Shown here: positions 25,705 through 35,870 of the stretch, one piece after another | Position numbering within the stretch: position 1 is the stretch's first letter | Layout of the letters: the number at the start of each line of letters is the position of its first letter | Source of the DNA: Streptomyces sp. NBC_00344 | GTDB lineage: Bacteria; Actinomycetota; Actinomycetes; Streptomycetales; Streptomycetaceae | Direction: 5' to 3' | Assembly: GCF_036088315.1 (NCBI RefSeq) | Contig: NZ_CP107996.1 | Location: forward strand, 2,066,501-2,130,500 | Length of the DNA: 64,000 bases | The notes under the pieces: generated by a model | Told to the model about the DNA's origin: nothing | Database searches by the model: none | Seen by the model: the letters and a program-made list of their open reading frames with translations, nothing else | Position numbers and translations under genes: made by a program

Positions 25705-26781
25705 ATGACCACAGTGAGCACCACACCCCCACCACCCGCAGCGGCCTGCACCTGTTCCCCCACCGTTCAGCCGGCCATGCGGCTGCGTGAGCTCGCTTTC
25801 GGTGCTGCGTGCGCCGCCGCCGTACGTGCGGCGGCGCGGCTGGGCGTAGCGGATGCGCTGGCCGAGTCGCCCGCCCCGGTGGAAGAGATCGCGACGGCCC
25901 TGCGCATCGAGCCCGAGCCGCTGCGGCGTCTGCTGCGCGCCCTGTCCTGCTATGGGGTGTTCGCCGAGAACGAGGACGGCACCTTCGTCCACACCGACAT
26001 GTCCCGGCTGCTCCGTGAGGACGATCCGCAGAGCCTGCGCTACATCGCCCTGTGGTGCACGGAGCCCTGGACCTGGGACGTCTGGCCGCGGCTGGACGAC
26101 GCCGTTCGGTCCGGGTCCAGCGTCTTCCGGCAGGTGTTCGGCAAGGAGTTCTTCGACCACCTCCACCAGGACGCCACCGAGTCGGCTCAGGTCTTCAACC
26201 GAGCGATGACCACCTCCAGCATGCAGTCGGCGCTGGATGTCGCGGCGCTTCTCGACCTGGCCGGAGTGTCCACGGTCGCGGACATCGGTGGCGGCCAGGG
26301 GCACGTGCTGGCGAGTCTGCTGGAGAAGCATCCCGAGATCCAGGGGACGCTGGTCGACCTGCCCGGCGTGGTGGCGCGGGCGGACTCCCGGCTGCGGGAC
26401 GGCGGTCCGCTGTCCGGGCGCGCCCGCATCGTGGCCGGGGACTGCCGGCAGAACATCCCGGTCGACGCGGACCTCTACATCATCAAGAACATCCTGGAGT
26501 GGGACGACGAGAGCACCCGGAAGACCCTGCGGAACGTGATCGCCGCGGCCCGCCCGGGAGCCAGGGTCGTGATCATCGAGAATCTCGTCGACGACAGTCC
26601 GTCCATGCGGTTCACCACGGCGATGGATCTGCTTCTGCTGCTCAATGTGGGCGGCGCCAAGCACACCCGGCAGAGTCTGGTGGACCGGATGACCGCGGCG
26701 GGGCTCGTCGTCGGGGAGATCCGGCCGGTCAACGCGTACCTTCACGCGTTCGAGTGCACGGTGCCGGCCGGAGGCCGTTAG
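25705..26781 (+). CDS. aromatic-polyketide O-methyltransferase-like protein
   Basis: This SAM-dependent methyltransferase of the small-molecule O-methyltransferase class (358 aa) has an N-terminal winged-helix dimerisation domain (about 25-110). The SAM loop reads VADIGGGQGH at 191-200, with DLPGVV at 218-223. Plant-type members have a catalytic His in a LHDWDDE-like motif; here the site reads KNILEWDDE (261-269) with Glu265, a spacing like that of DnrK and RdmB from anthracycline pathways, which also lack the base. It is divergent in direction from, and meets end to end, the whiE-type operon, so it may tailor the spore pigment. Hydroxylation or decarboxylation, as in RdmB relatives, cannot be excluded. 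Confidence 0.82.
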   Translation: MTTVSTTPPPPAAACTCSPTVQPAMRLRELAFGAACAAAVRAAARLGVADALAESPAPVEEIATALRIEPEPLRRLLRALSCYGVFAENEDGTFVHTDMSRLLREDDPQSLRYIALWCTEPWTWDVWPRLDDAVRSGSSVFRQVFGKEFFDHLHQDATESAQVFNRAMTTSSMQSALDVAALLDLAGVSTVADIGGGQGHVLASLLEKHPEIQGTLVDLPGVVARADSRLRDGGPLSGRARIVAGDCRQNIPVDADLYIIKNILEWDDESTRKTLRNVIAAARPGARVVIIENLVDDSPSMRFTTAMDLLLLLNVGGAKHTRQSLVDRMTAAGLVVGEIRPVNAYLHAFECTVPAGGR

Positions 26782-26831
26782 AAGACCGTTCCGCACACGG
26801 CGCGCAGAACGTGTGCGACGCCCCGGGGCAG

Positions 26832-26878
26832 GTGCAACGCCCCGAGCCCGGCACGGAGCCGGGCTCGGGGCGTTGCAC
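26832..26878. terminator. bidirectional terminator between the methyltransferase and pigment operon
   Basis: A perfect 21-bp stem (26832-26852 with 26858-26878) has a 5-nt loop and sits between two convergent genes, 50 nt after one stop and just before the other. It should insulate both transcripts. Confidence 0.85.
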
Positions 26879-26886
26879 ATGTCCGT

Positions 26887-27219
26887 TCAGGCGGCGCCGT
26901 CGCGCTCCCAGAGATAGAACTGCTGGGCCATCGCGTCCTTGGGGCTCCGCCAGGTCTCCGGGTTGTACGGGCTGATGTACGCGGAGAGCTGGTCGCTGAT
27001 GTTCTGGAAGGCCGGCGTCCCGGTCACCTTCGCGATCTCTGGGCCGGGCGGCTTCTCCGACTCGATCAGGTGCATATAGACGTCACCGAACTGGAAGAGG
27101 CTGCGCCGGGTGACGCCGACCAGATGAGGCAGTTCGCCTCGGTCCGACGCCTCGAAGAGCTTGGCGATGTCCGGCGCGGAACCCGGCGCCATACGGGCAA
27201 CGATCAGGGCCTGGTGCAT
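26887..27219 (-). CDS. whiE-ORFVII: spore pigment polyketide cyclase (TcmI family)
   Basis: This 110-residue protein has the dimeric ferredoxin-like fold of TcmI-type cyclases, which close later rings of aromatic polyketides. Typical family features are the N-terminal strand HQALIVARMAPGS, the LFEASDRGELPHLVGVTRRSLF region, and the end WRSPKDAMAQQFYLWERD. It is the last gene of the minus-strand pigment operon, matching whiE ORFVII by order and type. Confidence 0.9.
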   Translation of the reverse strand: MHQALIVARMAPGSAPDIAKLFEASDRGELPHLVGVTRRSLFQFGDVYMHLIESEKPPGPEIAKVTGTPAFQNISDQLSAYISPYNPETWRSPKDAMAQQFYLWERDGAA

Positions 27220-27276
27220 CGGGGGGTGTCCCTTCTCTTCGGGCGCCGCCCTGTGCCGGGGCGGCGCCGGCGGTCG

Positions 27277-28012
<736 letters not shown>

Positions 28013-28029
28013 GAGGACTTCCTCTTTCC

Positions 28030-29280
28030 TTACGAAGGGGTGTTGACGGCGTGGCGGAGCACCAGCGCCGAGTTGGAGCCCATGAGGCCGCGGCTCAGCA
28101 CGAGCGCGGTCCGCAGTTCGGCGGGGCGGGCACGGCCGGTGACCACATCGAGGTCGTGGCAGACGTCGAAGACATTCGGCGTCGGAGGTACGAGGCCGTG
28201 CTCCATGGACAGAACGGCGGCGGCGGTATCCAGCACCGGCGCTCCGCAGTAGGCCCGCCCGATACCCGACTTGGGCGCGGTCACGGGAACCCGCCGGCCA
28301 TGAGCGCCCAGTGCGTCGACGATGGCCAGCGCTTCGGCACGGTCGGCGGCGGGGATGCCGAGCGCGTCCGCGAAGACGATGTCGACCTCATCGGGCGCAC
28401 AGTGCGCCTCGTGCAGCGCCCCGCGGATCGCGTGCGCCAGTCCCTCGCGGGACTCCTCCCACCGGTCGGCGCCGGTGAAGGTCATGGCGTGCCCGGCCAC
28501 TTCGGCCCTGATGTGCGCCCCGCGGCCGACGGCGGCTCTCTCGTCCTCGACGAGGAACATCGCACCGCCCTCGGCCGGGACGAACCCGCAGGCCCCCGAC
28601 GTGAAGGGGCGATAGGCGCGGGTGGGGTCCTCCTCGGTGCTGAGTCCCGCGTAGCCGAGCTGGCAGACCATCGAGTACGGCGCCAGCGGCGCTTCGGCCG
28701 CGCCGACGACCACCGCGTCGGTGCCCCGGCGGACGGTTCCCGCGGCGTGGGCGATCGCGTCGAGGCCACCGGCCTCGTCGCTCGCCACGACCCCGCACGG
28801 GCCCTTGAAACCACCGCGGATGGAGATCTGCCCGGTGCTCGCCGCATAGAACCAGGCGATGGACTGGTACGGACCGACGTAGGTCGGCCCCTGTCCCCAG
28901 AGCCGCTGCAGTTCGCGCTGGCCGAACTCGCCGCCGCCGGAACCTGCCGCGGTCACCACACCGACGCCGAAGGGCCGGCCCTCGTAGTCGGTCCTGGTCA
29001 GTTCCGCGTCGGCGAGGGCGAGGTCCGCCGCCACCATGGCGAAATGGGTGAACCGGTCGGTCTGGACAAGGATGCGCTCCTCGACGAGTGCGTCGACGGC
29101 GAAGCTGCGGACCTCGCCCGCGACCCGCAGCGGAAGGTCCTCGCACCCCTCTCGGGTGATGCGGTCGAGCACGCTGATGCCCTCCTGCGTGCTCTTCCAG
29201 AACGTCTCGGTGCTCGTCCCGTTGGGGGCGACGACACCGATGCCGGTGATGACCGCGCGCCGGTCGTTCGGTTGACTCAT
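28030..29280 (-). CDS. whiE-ORFIV: spore pigment chain-length factor (KS-beta)
   Basis: This ketosynthase-like partner (416 aa) sets chain length and primes the type II PKS. The start ATG at 29280 overlaps the KS-alpha stop (ATGA). The active-site cysteine of a ketosynthase is absent, as expected. In most chain-length factors this position is Gln; here it is Glu169 (codon GAG, 28774-28776) in [12 protein letters not shown]. Other conserved features include [10 protein letters not shown] and the C-terminal ALVLRH strand. Heterodimer formation with KS-alpha is expected from the family. Confidence 0.94.
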   Translation of the reverse strand: MSQPNDRRAVITGIGVVAPNGTSTETFWKSTQEGISVLDRITREGCEDLPLRVAGEVRSFAVDALVEERILVQTDRFTHFAMVAADLALADAELTRTDYEGRPFGVGVVTAAGSGGGEFGQRELQRLWGQGPTYVGPYQSIAWFYAASTGQISIRGGFKGPCGVVASDEAGGLDAIAHAAGTVRRGTDAVVVGAAEAPLAPYSMVCQLGYAGLSTEEDPTRAYRPFTSGACGFVPAEGGAMFLVEDERAAVGRGAHIRAEVAGHAMTFTGADRWEESREGLAHAIRGALHEAHCAPDEVDIVFADALGIPAADRAEALAIVDALGAHGRRVPVTAPKSGIGRAYCGAPVLDTAAAVLSMEHGLVPPTPNVFDVCHDLDVVTGRARPAELRTALVLSRGLMGSNSALVLRHAVNTPS

Positions 29281-30545
29281 GGTGTCCTCCCACGGGAGCG
29301 GGTCAGCACCACGGCGGACTGGAACCCGCCGAACCCGCTGCCCACCGAGAGCACGCTGCGCAGGGCCGCGGATCGAGCGGTGCGTGGCACGTAGTCCAGG
29401 TCGCATTCGGGGTCCGGGGACTCGTAGTTCGCCGTCGGCGGGACCGTCTGACGGTCCAGGGCCAGCACGCACGCCACGACCTCGATGGCACCGATGGCGC
29501 CGAGCGAGTGCCCGACCATCGACTTGATCGAGCTCATGGGTATCTCGTACGCGTGTGCGCCCAGCGAGCGTTTCACCGCGGCGGTCTCATGGCGGTCGTT
29601 CTGCTTGGTGCCCGAGCCGTGCGCGTTGACGTAGTCGATGGCGGAGCTGTCGAGCCTGGCGTGGTGCAGAGCGGTGTCGATGGCTTTGGCCATCTCCAGA
29701 CCGTCCGCGGTCAGCCCGGTCATGTGGTAGGCGTTGCCGAATGTGGCGTAGCCCTGGATCTCGCAGTAGATGTTCGCGCCGCGGGCGCGGGCATGTTCGA
29801 GCTCCTCGAGGACGAGTACGGCGCCGCCCTCGCCCATGACGAAGCCGTCACGCCGAGCGTCGAACGGCCGGGAGGCGTGCTCGGGGTCGTCGTTGTTCGG
29901 CGATGTCGCCTTGATCGCGTCGAAGCACGCCACCGTGATGGGCGAGATCGGGGATTCCGAGGCGCCCGCGACACACACATCGACCCGGCCCTCCTCGATG
30001 GCGTGGAAGGCGTACCCGATCGCGTCGAGGCCGGAGGTGCATCCGGTGGACACGGTCTGCACCGGCCCGTGCGCACCGACCTGTTCGGCGACCGCCGATG
30101 CCAGGGAGCTCGGTGAGAAGGCCCGGTGCAGATGGTCACCGGCCGGCCGGTGATCGACGTCCCAGCGGGCGCCGCCCGCGCTCACCGCGACGTAGTCCTG
30201 CTCCAGCCGGGTGGTGCCGCCGACCGCGGTGCCCAGGGAGACCCCGATGCGCCACGGATCCTCGCCGCCCGGATCGATCCCGGAGTCGCCGAGCGCTTCC
30301 TCGGCGGCGACCAGCGCGAACTGGACGTACCGGTCGGAGCGCGCCATCTGCTCCGGGTCGAGCCCGTGTGCCAGCGGATCGAAGTCGCACTCGGCCGCGA
30401 TCCGCGACCGGAAACCCGCCGGGTCGAAGAGGGTGATGCCCCTCGTCGCCGTACGGCCGTTCGCGAGGAGGTCCCAGAACGCCGGTACACCGATGCCGCC
30501 CGGCGCGACGACACCTATGCCGGTGACCGCGACGCGCCGGTTCAT
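29277..30545 (-). CDS. whiE-ORFIII: spore pigment ketosynthase (KS-alpha)
   Basis: This condensing enzyme extends the chain by decarboxylative condensation of malonyl-ACP (422 aa). The catalytic set is complete: Cys169 in [10 protein letters not shown], His309 in NAHGSGT, Lys341 and His346 in [12 protein letters not shown]. Its start overlaps the cupin gene stop and its stop overlaps the chain-length factor start. This fixes a coupled order and, with it, equal dosing of the two KS subunits. Confidence 0.96.
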   Translation of the reverse strand: MNRRVAVTGIGVVAPGGIGVPAFWDLLANGRTATRGITLFDPAGFRSRIAAECDFDPLAHGLDPEQMARSDRYVQFALVAAEEALGDSGIDPGGEDPWRIGVSLGTAVGGTTRLEQDYVAVSAGGARWDVDHRPAGDHLHRAFSPSSLASAVAEQVGAHGPVQTVSTGCTSGLDAIGYAFHAIEEGRVDVCVAGASESPISPITVACFDAIKATSPNNDDPEHASRPFDARRDGFVMGEGGAVLVLEELEHARARGANIYCEIQGYATFGNAYHMTGLTADGLEMAKAIDTALHHARLDSSAIDYVNAHGSGTKQNDRHETAAVKRSLGAHAYEIPMSSIKSMVGHSLGAIGAIEVVACVLALDRQTVPPTANYESPDPECDLDYVPRTARSAALRSVLSVGSGFGGFQSAVVLTRSRGRTP

Positions 30546-30976
30546 GAGGCGGCCGCCGTTCTGTCCGGCGGTGGCCCCTGGTCGACCATGTCGTTGTCCT
30601 CGGTGTCCACGTGCCCCAGTTCAGGGCGGGGGGCGAGCGGGCCGAGATGGAAGACCATCCGGGCTTCGTCGTCCCCCACATTCCGGAAGCGGTGGCGCAC
30701 ATGCGGCGGGATGAGGAGACCTTGATCGGGCCGCATGCTGTGGGTCTCGCCGTCCAGATCCACTTCGAGCAGGCCGCTCACCACATACACGAACTCCTCG
30801 GAGTACGGGTGGTAGTGCTCGCCGATGCGGTCACCCGGCTCGATGAGCGCGAGGCCCATGAAGCCGCTGGTCGCACCCACCGCGGTCGGCGTGAGCATGG
30901 CCCGGAGGTCGCCTCCGCGCTTGCGGTTGTGCTGGGTCTCGCTGAGGTCCACGATGCGTGGCCTATGCAGGTTCAT
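30542..30976 (-). CDS. whiE-ORFII: spore pigment cupin protein
   Basis: This single-domain cupin has 144 residues and an ATG at 30976 with GGAG 9 nt upstream. The metal site is in [17 protein letters not shown] (cupin motif 1: H-x-H with Glu) and [10 protein letters not shown] (motif 2). Homologues in pigment and polyketide clusters (for example CurC) are thought to help with cyclisation or oxidation, but the reaction is not settled. Its stop overlaps the KS-alpha start. Confidence 0.9.
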   Translation of the reverse strand: MNLHRPRIVDLSETQHNRKRGGDLRAMLTPTAVGATSGFMGLALIEPGDRIGEHYHPYSEEFVYVVSGLLEVDLDGETHSMRPDQGLLIPPHVRHRFRNVGDDEARMVFHLGPLAPRPELGHVDTEDNDMVDQGPPPDRTAAAS

Positions 30977-31044
30977 GACAGTCTTCTCCCAGGGTCCGTG
31001 CCGACGGGGATGGAGCGGGTTCGCTCCGCTGGACGACGCGCGCT

Positions 31045-32169
31045 TCAGGACTGCGGCGCGCACCGGTCGGTGATCAAGGTCATTTCGGAGCGGGCGAGGA
31101 AGCCCGCGGAGTCCTGACCGGTCGTCGGCACACCGTTGGCGCCGTCGTCGAGCAGGCGCGTCAGCATGCTCGCCTTGCGGGGGCCTTCGATGCCCAGCGC
31201 CAGGTCGGGCTTGGCGTCGATCGCTCCCGCCACATCGACGAGCCGTACGACGACGTCGTCCCGCTGGAAGATGGTGCTGCTGGCGACCGGGCTGGTCGGG
31301 TCATCGGCCGCCGACTCGTCCTGACTGGCCAGCAGGCGGGCCAGGGCCGTGCCGCAGCCCTCCTTGGCCTGGTAGAACAGCGCGTGCCGCCGCACGTCCG
31401 AGGGGGCGTGCCGGCCGGCGGACTCGTGGTGCACCATCGGCAGCGCGGCCCTGGTGAAGAACGTCCTGGCGGAGTTGAGGTCGCTGAGGTCCCGGTCCTG
31501 CTCCAGATAGGGGTTGATCGCCTCTTCCACAGCGCGGATCTCGGGCTGCTGGGAGACATGGCGCAGAGCGGCCAGCAGGTCGCCCTCGACCTCCACGGCC
31601 CGCACGACCCGGTTTCCGTGCATGAACAGCGAGGTGCGGCGCAGCCGGGTGTTCTCGTCGACCCTTGCCTCCGGGGAGGCGTAGCCGGAGAGGATCTTCG
31701 CGACGACATCCTCACTGCCCGGCTTCACCGTGAAGGTGAGCGCGTGGCGGACCACTCCGTCGCCCAGCCGGGGGGCGGCCTGCAGGGTGCCCCGTACGAC
31801 CGCGTCGGGCGAGCTGCTCCGGGCGCTGTTGCCGGTCTCCCGCAGCACGCTGTAGCGCAGCGAACGGGTGTTGCGTACGCAGCTGTGGAGCGGCTGCACC
31901 ATCTCGACGTGCTCCTCGCTGTTCACCCAGGCGAGGAAGGGAGGCGCGGTTTCCCACTCGCTCGTGATGAGCCATTGGGAGGGGTTCTCGATGGACTGGC
32001 ACAGCTCGTCGCTGACGTGGCCGGGCACGGAGGCGACCTGCCTGCGCATGTGCTCGTACGCCTGGAGGAACTGCTCCTGGGCTCCTTCGTGCAGATCCAG
32101 CAGCAGCACGACTCGAAGCCTCGAACCGTCGAAGGCGGACTGGGATACCCGTTCCGACAAGACCGTCAT
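31045..32169 (-). CDS. whiE-ORFI: spore pigment SchA/CurD-like protein
   Basis: First gene of the minus-strand pigment operon, 374 residues, starting at the ATG at 32169 with AAGGAG 8 nt upstream. The N-terminal part (about 15-110) looks like an antibiotic-biosynthesis-monooxygenase (ferredoxin-like) domain. It is followed by two further alpha-beta units ([26 protein letters not shown]) that look internally related. This SchA/CurD family is found almost only in spore-pigment-type clusters, and its exact reaction is unknown. Confidence 0.9.
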   Translation of the reverse strand: MTVLSERVSQSAFDGSRLRVVLLLDLHEGAQEQFLQAYEHMRRQVASVPGHVSDELCQSIENPSQWLITSEWETAPPFLAWVNSEEHVEMVQPLHSCVRNTRSLRYSVLRETGNSARSSSPDAVVRGTLQAAPRLGDGVVRHALTFTVKPGSEDVVAKILSGYASPEARVDENTRLRRTSLFMHGNRVVRAVEVEGDLLAALRHVSQQPEIRAVEEAINPYLEQDRDLSDLNSARTFFTRAALPMVHHESAGRHAPSDVRRHALFYQAKEGCGTALARLLASQDESAADDPTSPVASSTIFQRDDVVVRLVDVAGAIDAKPDLALGIEGPRKASMLTRLLDDGANGVPTTGQDSAGFLARSEMTLITDRCAPQS

Positions 32170-32434
32170 GTGGGACTCTCCTTCGAGACGATGCGGCGGT
32201 CGCTTCCGGAGCCCACCGTCAGTCGTCGTCATCAGTGGCAGTCGGGAGCGGCTTGCGGTCACTTTCCGTGATCCGCTCCCGGGATTCGGGGATGTCGCAC
32301 CCTCGATCGATCGTCAGCCGGTGCCGGGGACATCGCGAGAGCTGAGCACCATGCGGGTGAATGACGTCCGAAGCGAGGCCGCCCGGGGCATGAAAAAACT
32401 CATCCCTGCAGGACCCCCCTTGGCTGGAGCATTC
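32170..32434. promoter_or_regulatory. divergent promoter region of the pigment cluster
   Basis: This 265-base region serves the minus-strand operon and the plus-strand hydroxylase. In S. coelicolor the matching whiE promoters are switched on late in sporulation, one needing sigma F. I cannot identify -10/-35 elements by eye. The region contains the nested inverted repeat at 32244-32280. Confidence 0.6.
32244..32280. repeat. nested inverted repeat between whiE divergent genes
   Basis: GGGAGCGG (32244-32251) pairs with CCGCTCCC (32273-32280), enclosing TCAC (32259-32262) and GTGA (32268-32271). It lies about 75 bases upstream of the ORFI start and could be a regulator site or a leader hairpin. 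Confidence 0.5.
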
Positions 32435-34066
32435 ATGAACGAGAACGTCGATCTCCACGTACCGGTCCTGGTCGTGGGCGGCTCCCTCGTGGGCCTGTCC
32501 GCGTCCGTCTTCCTGGGGCGGCTCGGTGTCGAGCACCTCCTGGTCGAAAAACACGCCGACACCTCGGTGCACCCGAGGGGCCGCGGCAACAACGTCCGCA
32601 CGATGGAGCTCTTCCGTACGGCCGGCATCGACTCGCAGATCAGGGAAGCGGCTGCGGTGCTGGCCGACAACCACGGAATTCTGCAGGCGCCTTCGCTGAC
32701 CGGTGACGACCAGGAGTGGCTGTTCAAGGAGATCGACCCGGGCGGCGGACTGGCCCGCTTCAGCCCGGCCGGCTGGTGCCTGTGCAGCCAGAACGATCTG
32801 GAGCCGGTGCTGGTGAGGTCCGCCCGGGACCTCGGGGGTGATCTGCGCTTCTCGACCGAACTGCTCTCCTTCGAGCAGGACGCCGACGGGGTGAGCGCGG
32901 TACTGAAGGACCGGCGGACCGGCGAGCACAGCACGGTACGCGCGGACTACCTCGTCGCCGCCGACGGGCCCCGCAGTCCCGTCCGTGAACAGCTCCGGAT
33001 CGGGCTGAGCGGAGCGGGCGACCTGTTCCACAACGTGAGCGTCACCTTCCGCTCCCGCCGGCTGGCCCAGGTGCTCGGCGACCGGCGTTTCATCGTCTGC
33101 TACCTGACCAGCCCAGGGGCGGACGGCGCTCTGCTGCCCGTCGACAACCGGGAGCAGTGGGTGTTCCACCTCCCGTGGCAGCCCGATCGCGGTGAAACCC
33201 TGGAGGACTTCACGGACGTCCGGTGCGCCGAGCACATCCGCCGGGCCACCGGCGCCTCCGATCTCGACATCGAGATCACCGGAAAGGCGCCGTGGCACGC
33301 GGCGGAGCGGGTGGCCGACCGCTACTCATCGGGCCGCGTCTTCCTCGCCGGTGACTCGGTCCACGAGATGTCCCCCACCGGGGCGTTCGGCTCCAACACC
33401 GGAATCCAGGACGCGCACAACCTGGCCTGGAAACTGGCCGCTGTGCTGAACGGATCAGCGGGACCAGGACTGCTGGACAGCTACGAGGCGGAACGGCGCC
33501 CGGTCGCCCAGGCCACGAGCCGCCGCGCCTCGTCACGCTCCGCCGAGCACAGCCACCCCGGATACGCGGCCGCGCCGGTACCGGGCGGCAAGCAGGGCGG
33601 GATGCTCCCGGTAGCGCTCGGCTACCGGTACCCGCGCGGCGCCGTGGTCGGCGTCGACCCGGAACTGCCGGTCGTGCCCGACGGAATGCGTCTCGCCGGT
33701 GACCCCGGATCGCGGGCACCGCACCTGTGGGTCAGCCGCTACGGCGTACGCAGGTCCACCCTGGACCTCTACGAGCGGTCGTTCGTCCTGCTCACAGACG
33801 CGGGCGACGAGGCGTGGCGGGCCGCGGCGAAACGAGTCGCCGACCGGCTGTCGCTGCCGTTCGACGTCTACGCGGTGGGCCGGGGCGCCGGCGCCGATCT
33901 GGTGACCGAGAGCGGCACCGACTGGGCCGAGGCTCACGGCACGACGGCCGACGGCGCGGTCCTGGTGCGCCCGGACGGCTTCGTCGCCTGGCGTTCGCCG
34001 GCATCGGTGCCCGATCACGAGGCCACCTTGGCCGATGTCTTCGCGACGCTGCTCAGCCGGTCCTGA
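32435..34066 (+). CDS. whiE-ORFVIII: spore pigment FAD-dependent polyketide hydroxylase
   Basis: This flavoprotein aromatic hydroxylase of the PHBH/RdmE class (543 aa) starts at the ATG at 32435 with GGAG 5 nt upstream. The FAD fold opens with VLVVGGSLVGLSASVFLG (GGSLVG at 15-20). The second FAD motif is GDSVHEMSPTGAFGSNTG near residue 305, and the C-terminal thioredoxin-like domain ends with LVRPDGFVAWR. It should oxidise the pigment after the core polyketide is formed, as whiE ORFVIII does. It is divergent from the operon. Confidence 0.93.
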   Translation: MNENVDLHVPVLVVGGSLVGLSASVFLGRLGVEHLLVEKHADTSVHPRGRGNNVRTMELFRTAGIDSQIREAAAVLADNHGILQAPSLTGDDQEWLFKEIDPGGGLARFSPAGWCLCSQNDLEPVLVRSARDLGGDLRFSTELLSFEQDADGVSAVLKDRRTGEHSTVRADYLVAADGPRSPVREQLRIGLSGAGDLFHNVSVTFRSRRLAQVLGDRRFIVCYLTSPGADGALLPVDNREQWVFHLPWQPDRGETLEDFTDVRCAEHIRRATGASDLDIEITGKAPWHAAERVADRYSSGRVFLAGDSVHEMSPTGAFGSNTGIQDAHNLAWKLAAVLNGSAGPGLLDSYEAERRPVAQATSRRASSRSAEHSHPGYAAAPVPGGKQGGMLPVALGYRYPRGAVVGVDPELPVVPDGMRLAGDPGSRAPHLWVSRYGVRRSTLDLYERSFVLLTDAGDEAWRAAAKRVADRLSLPFDVYAVGRGAGADLVTESGTDWAEAHGTTADGAVLVRPDGFVAWRSPASVPDHEATLADVFATLLSRS

Positions 34067-34129
34067 CGGAGCGGACGGAGCGGACGGAACACTTTGAGCG
34101 GGCGGGACCTGGTACCGCCGGGACGCTGA

Positions 34130-34160
34130 CTGCCCGGCCGGGGAACCCCCGGCCGGGCAG
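34130..34160. terminator. terminator between hydroxylase and sortase genes
   Basis: A perfect 14-bp stem CTGCCCGGCCGGGG/CCCCGGCCGGGCAG with a 3-nt loop lies between two convergent genes. Just before it, at 34068-34090, GGACGGAGC-type units are repeated three times. Confidence 0.8.
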
Positions 34161-34183
34161 GTGTGTGTGCGGGTCCCGGAGTG

Positions 34184-34864
34184 TCAGCCCGTCGATGTCG
34201 AGTCGAGGTGCGCGAAGACCACCACGTTGTCCGAGTAGTCCTTGGCCTGGTGGTCGTAGACACCGCCACAGGTGATCAGACGGAGCTGCGGAGTGGGAGT
34301 GTCGGCGTAGACCCGGTCGTCGGGGAAGTCCGCCTTGCTGAACTCCTCGACGGAGTCGACCACGAAGGTGGCCACGACGCCGTCCTCGCGGGTGATCTGG
34401 ACCGTGTTCCCGGGGGTGAGTGCGTACAGCAGCTGAAAGACCGCAGGCCCGGTCTTGGTGTCGACATGGCCTGCGACGATGGCCGGGCCGGACTCACCAG
34501 GTGAAGCGCCGCCCTTGTACCAGCCGACGAGGTTGTTGTCGTCACCCGGCGGTGGGTTGAGCTGTCCCTTGGAATCGAGAGTCAGCGTGGTGAAGGGGGC
34601 GTCGACGGCGATCGAAGGGATCGACAGGCGCATCGGTGCCGACCTGGGCAGCACCAGGGTCTCGTCGACGGGCGCCGCCGGGGTCGGCGCCGCCGAGGCG
34701 ACGGCCGCCGGGCGGGGCTCGGAGCCTCCGGTGCCCTCGACGGAGTTGTACATGAGGAGAGCCCCGAGTGCCGCCGCCGCCGCGGGCCACAGCAGGGCTC
34801 GGCCCATGGGCTTCGACGCGGTCCGGGGCGGGGTGGTCGGCTCGGGCGACTTCTGGGCAGTCAT
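34184..34864 (-). CDS. class E/F-type sortase with no arginine after the catalytic cysteine
   Basis: This membrane-bound transpeptidase of 226 residues should attach surface proteins. A membrane helix at about 21-40 is followed by a Pro/Ala-rich spacer and the sortase barrel. Visible active-site residues are His133 in VAGHVDT and Cys199 in LITCGG. The family uses a third residue, an arginine after the cysteine. Here the 27 residues from C199 to the end contain no Arg; the nearest basic residues are H205 and K208. A gene for a fitting substrate lies upstream on the same strand. Confidence 0.88.
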   Translation of the reverse strand: MTAQKSPEPTTPPRTASKPMGRALLWPAAAAALGALLMYNSVEGTGGSEPRPAAVASAAPTPAAPVDETLVLPRSAPMRLSIPSIAVDAPFTTLTLDSKGQLNPPPGDDNNLVGWYKGGASPGESGPAIVAGHVDTKTGPAVFQLLYALTPGNTVQITREDGVVATFVVDSVEEFSKADFPDDRVYADTPTPQLRLITCGGVYDHQAKDYSDNVVVFAHLDSTSTG

Positions 34865-35027
34865 GGGGCGGTGCCTTCCATCAACGGGGCGACGGACTGT
34901 GCGGGTGGGGAAACCTGTGCGGGTGGGGAAACGCAATCGCCGCGGTCACCGTCCCTGCGGAGACGGTGACCGCGACAGCATTGCGGAACTGCACTGCGAC
35001 CTGCTGGTATCAGCTGGGGGCCGCGGC

Positions 35028-35414
35028 TCAGACGAGAGCAGCGCCGGTCGAGTTGCGGCGGCGCAGCATGTACGCCCCGGCACCGAGACCGCCGAGCAGC
35101 AGAACCGAGCCGGCGGCCAGGCCGCTGCCGGTCACAGCCAGCCCGCCGCCACCGGCGTGCACGCCGCCGTGCGGCTCCTTGCCCTTCCATGAGTCGTGGT
35201 CCCCACCCCAGGAGTGGTCTTCCTTCTGCCCGTGCTCGGAGGAGCCGTGCTCGGAGGAGCCGCCCTCCTGGTTGCCGTAGGACTCGGTGCTCGACGACGA
35301 CGAGCCGCTGTCCGGGGTCCACTGGGCCGGGGTGGATGCGAGGGCCGCCGGGGCGCCGATGGCGAGAATCGCGGTGGCGGCCGCGGAGGCGAACAGGGTA
35401 CGAGCTGTGCGCAT
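35028..35414 (-). CDS. sortase-type surface protein with LAVTG signal
   Basis: This 128-residue exported protein has a signal peptide (about 1-27, ending PAALAS) and a Ser/Gly/Glu/His-rich body with EHGSSEHG repeats. A sorting signal ends it: LAVTG, then a hydrophobic stretch (GSGLAAGSVLLLGGLGAGAYML) and a basic tail (RRR). This fits the LAxTG motif expected of class E substrates. The start at 35414 has AAGGA upstream. It lies 163 bases upstream of the sortase gene. Confidence 0.82.
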   Translation of the reverse strand: MRTARTLFASAAATAILAIGAPAALASTPAQWTPDSGSSSSSTESYGNQEGGSSEHGSSEHGQKEDHSWGGDHDSWKGKEPHGGVHAGGGGLAVTGSGLAAGSVLLLGGLGAGAYMLRRRNSTGAALV

Positions 35415-35870
35415 GTGGATAGGTTCCTTCCGCCACCACTGCGCGAGCTGACACGGCATCGGCTCATCGGATTCGCAGTAGCGACGTGCTCACCGTCAAC
35501 CGGATTCCGGCCGCCCACCACCGGAGCGTGCTGCATTAGGGCCATACCTTGGGCCCTCCGGGTGGTGATCGGCGATTTGTCACCCATTGGCCGGTGTGTC
35601 AGGTGTAAAGAGGCAGCAGTCACCGCGGCTCTGCCGTCGGCTGACGAGCGGTCACCTGACGTGCCGTGGACATGCCTCCGGCTCCGGGACCCGGAGGGCG
35701 GCCGGCGACCCGGCCGTGCACCTCTCGCCGCACCGGCCCGCCGTCGCGCGCCTCAGGGTGCACGCCTCAGGGCCATGCGCGGTCGGGGCGACGGTGCGGA
35801 TCTCAGAGCGATGACCGCGCCGGCAAAGGCGCAAGGGGAGCCGGGAAGCCGGGGCACGGAGGGCGCCCCG
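35415..35870 (-). other. non-coding stretch between MFS and surface-protein genes
   Basis: I find no supportable gene in these 456 bases on either strand. The right part is GC-rich sequence just after the MFS stop codon; the left part must contain the promoter of the surface protein gene. Confidence 0.45.
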
